The translations under genes were made by a program, and so were the position numbers. The notes beneath the pieces were generated by a model. That model made no database searches. It had not been told where the DNA came from and saw nothing but the letters and a program-made list of their open reading frames with translations. DNA of 64,000 bases, from positions 41,603 through 105,602 of the forward strand of contig NZ_CAJXTC010000019.1 of assembly GCF_913060805.1 (NCBI RefSeq). The letters run 5' to 3'. Shown here piece after piece: positions 62,904-64,000 of this stretch (positions are counted from its first letter, which is position 1; the number at the start of each line of letters is the position of its first letter). This stretch comes from an uncultured Draconibacterium sp. (GTDB lineage: Bacteria; Bacteroidota; Bacteroidia; Bacteroidales; Prolixibacteraceae).

Positions 62904-63254
62904 CTAATCTTCTTTTTCAACCGTTATTTTTTGCGGAGGTCGCATTGGCTCCTGCAAACCAATTCCGGCCTCTTCAACTCGTTTTGCTACTTCCGACGGA
63001 CGGCTTGCGTCCATCAATTTGGCAGAAAGCGTTACCGATTCCGATCGCAACTCGTCCAGCTCTTCCTGCAACACAACAATCTCGCGCAGTGTGCTTTCCG
63101 ACCAGTTTCGGTTAGCGATCAACAGCAACCCCAAAACCGCAAGAAATGCCACAAACGGCATCTGCCGCAAAGTGCGCTCATCGGTAAGAATGGTGCCCCC
63201 GATAAAGGATTTCATTCCCGTACGTTTCCTTGTATTTTTATTTTGTTCTGCCAT
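62904..63254 (-). CDS. FtsL-like small division protein
   Basis: A 116-residue bitopic protein: a basic cytoplasmic tail, one membrane helix (about residues 31-49, LRQMPFVAFLAVLGLLLIANR) and a short coiled coil (LREIVVLQEELDELRSESVTLSAKLMDAS). The position between rsmH and ftsI and the topology identify it as the FtsL equivalent, which the sequence alone would not prove. Confidence 0.8.
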   Translation of the reverse strand: MAEQNKNTRKRTGMKSFIGGTILTDERTLRQMPFVAFLAVLGLLLIANRNWSESTLREIVVLQEELDELRSESVTLSAKLMDASRPSEVAKRVEEAGIGLQEPMRPPQKITVEKED

Positions 63255-63256
63255 CG

Positions 63257-64000
63257 TTAAATTCGTTCTGCTATTCTCAGTTTTGCACTTCTCGACCGTG
63301 GATTGGCGCTCAGCTCCTCTTCACCTGCTACAATCACTTTTCGGTTTATCATTTTAAAAGGTGACTGTACATTACCGTAAAAGTCCTTCTCGATCTTACC
63401 TTCAAAATTTCCCGACTTGATAAAGTTTTTACACAGGCGATCTTCCAAACTGTGATAAGTAAGAATCACCAGGCGACCGCCGGGTTTCAGAATATTGAGT
63501 GTTGTAGCCAGAAATTCGCGCAAGGCCTCCATTTCTTCGTTCACTTCAATCCGAAGTGCCTGAAAAACCTGCGCTAAATATTTATTCTCGATTGCTTTTG
63601 GCGCACACGACGAAGCAATTTCTTTTAAACGCGTAGTTGTTTTAATCGGGGCTTCGCTTCTGGCTTTTACAATTTGTGCAACCAGTTTACGGGCATTTTT
63701 AACCTCGCCGTACATCCGAAATATCATCTGAAGTTTTTCTTCGTCGTACTCATTCACCACTTTCGCGGCATCAAGAGCTGCTTCGCGATTCATACGCATA
63801 TCGAGCGGAGCATCAAAACGAAAAGAAAATCCACGTTCGGCCTCATCAAATTCGTGCGACGAAACTCCAAGGTCGGCAAAAACCGCGTCCACCTGTTCAA
63901 CATCGTAATACTTCAGAAAATTCCGTACGTAACGAAAATTATGACGAATAAAAAAAAGCCGGTCATCCTCTATGGCATTCCCGGCAGCGTCTTCATCCTG
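63257..64000 (-). CDS. rsmH: 16S rRNA m4C1402 methyltransferase, 3' part
   Basis: The frame is open to the right end of the window, so the start codon lies outside; the GTG at 63892 in the track is internal. The visible 247 residues are RsmH (MraW): DAVFADLGVSSHEFDEAERGFSFR with DMRMN, RKLVAQIVKAR, VFQALRIEVNEEMEALREFL, and GGRLVILTYHSLED. It methylates C1402 of 16S rRNA and is the usual first or second gene of the dcw cluster. Confidence 0.95.
   Translation of the reverse strand, partial: QDEDAAGNAIEDDRLFFIRHNFRYVRNFLKYYDVEQVDAVFADLGVSSHEFDEAERGFSFRFDAPLDMRMNREAALDAAKVVNEYDEEKLQMIFRMYGEVKNARKLVAQIVKARSEAPIKTTTRLKEIASSCAPKAIENKYLAQVFQALRIEVNEEMEALREFLATTLNILKPGGRLVILTYHSLEDRLCKNFIKSGNFEGKIEKDFYGNVQSPFKMINRKVIVAGEEELSANPRSRSAKLRIAERI

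Overview
The window is chromosomal DNA from a member of the Bacteroidota, most likely a marine or sediment Marinilabiliales/Prolixibacteraceae-type bacterium. This is inferred from the TonB receptor, the LytS/LytTR two-component genes, GlnRS, Bacteroidota-type -7 boxes (TAnnTTTG) and the gene order of the division and cell-wall (dcw) cluster. No species can be named from the sequence alone.

Bases 1-17,700 are ordinary core genome: the 3' part of a TonB-dependent receptor, two small envelope proteins, a BlaI/BlaR1-type regulator pair, a large Asp-box (BNR) exported protein, a membrane-anchored MutS-like ATPase, a LiaF-like/LytS/LytTR envelope-stress operon, glnS, folB, a possible structured RNA and tRNA-Cys.

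Bases 17,702-39,284 are an integrated element of about 21.6 kb sitting in the 3' end of tRNA-Cys. It has 14-bp direct repeats at its ends, paired GGGCGAC integrase-arm-like repeats just inside both ends, and a tyrosine integrase at the right end. It carries a small terminase subunit, a DUF4373-type replication-initiator-like protein, phage-type HTH regulators and a possible minor virion protein. I see no large terminase, portal, capsid or tail gene, so it looks like a phage satellite (PICI-like) rather than a prophage. Its left half is packed with defence-like genes: a Panacea antitoxin overlapping a membrane-protein gene, two Abi-alpha (DUF4393) proteins around a HEPN/RES-type NADase, a SNIPE-like membrane GIY-YIG nuclease and several unrecognised membrane proteins. 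A UPF0489/peptide-arginase-like gene and an XRE-plus-partner pair with a palindromic operator are also present.

Bases 39,285-42,664 hold a compact exosortase module: one exosortase, one membrane partner and two exported proteins with almost identical C-terminal sorting tails. Bases 43,020-47,605 hold plsC, an amino-acid permease, a lipoprotein-like O-methyltransferase, a cyclophilin and a small acidic protein.

Bases 47,670-64,000 hold the dcw cluster, read right to left: rsmH (partial), ftsL-like, ftsI with PASTA, murE, mraY, murD, ftsW, murG, murC, ftsQ, ftsA, then two tandem ftsZ paralogues and a YqeY-type gene. The upstream FtsZ lacks the canonical C-terminal peptide, which the downstream copy keeps. 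A 22-nt motif followed by a terminator hairpin occurs twice, once inside the island and once in the core genome, and suggests an undescribed small-RNA family.
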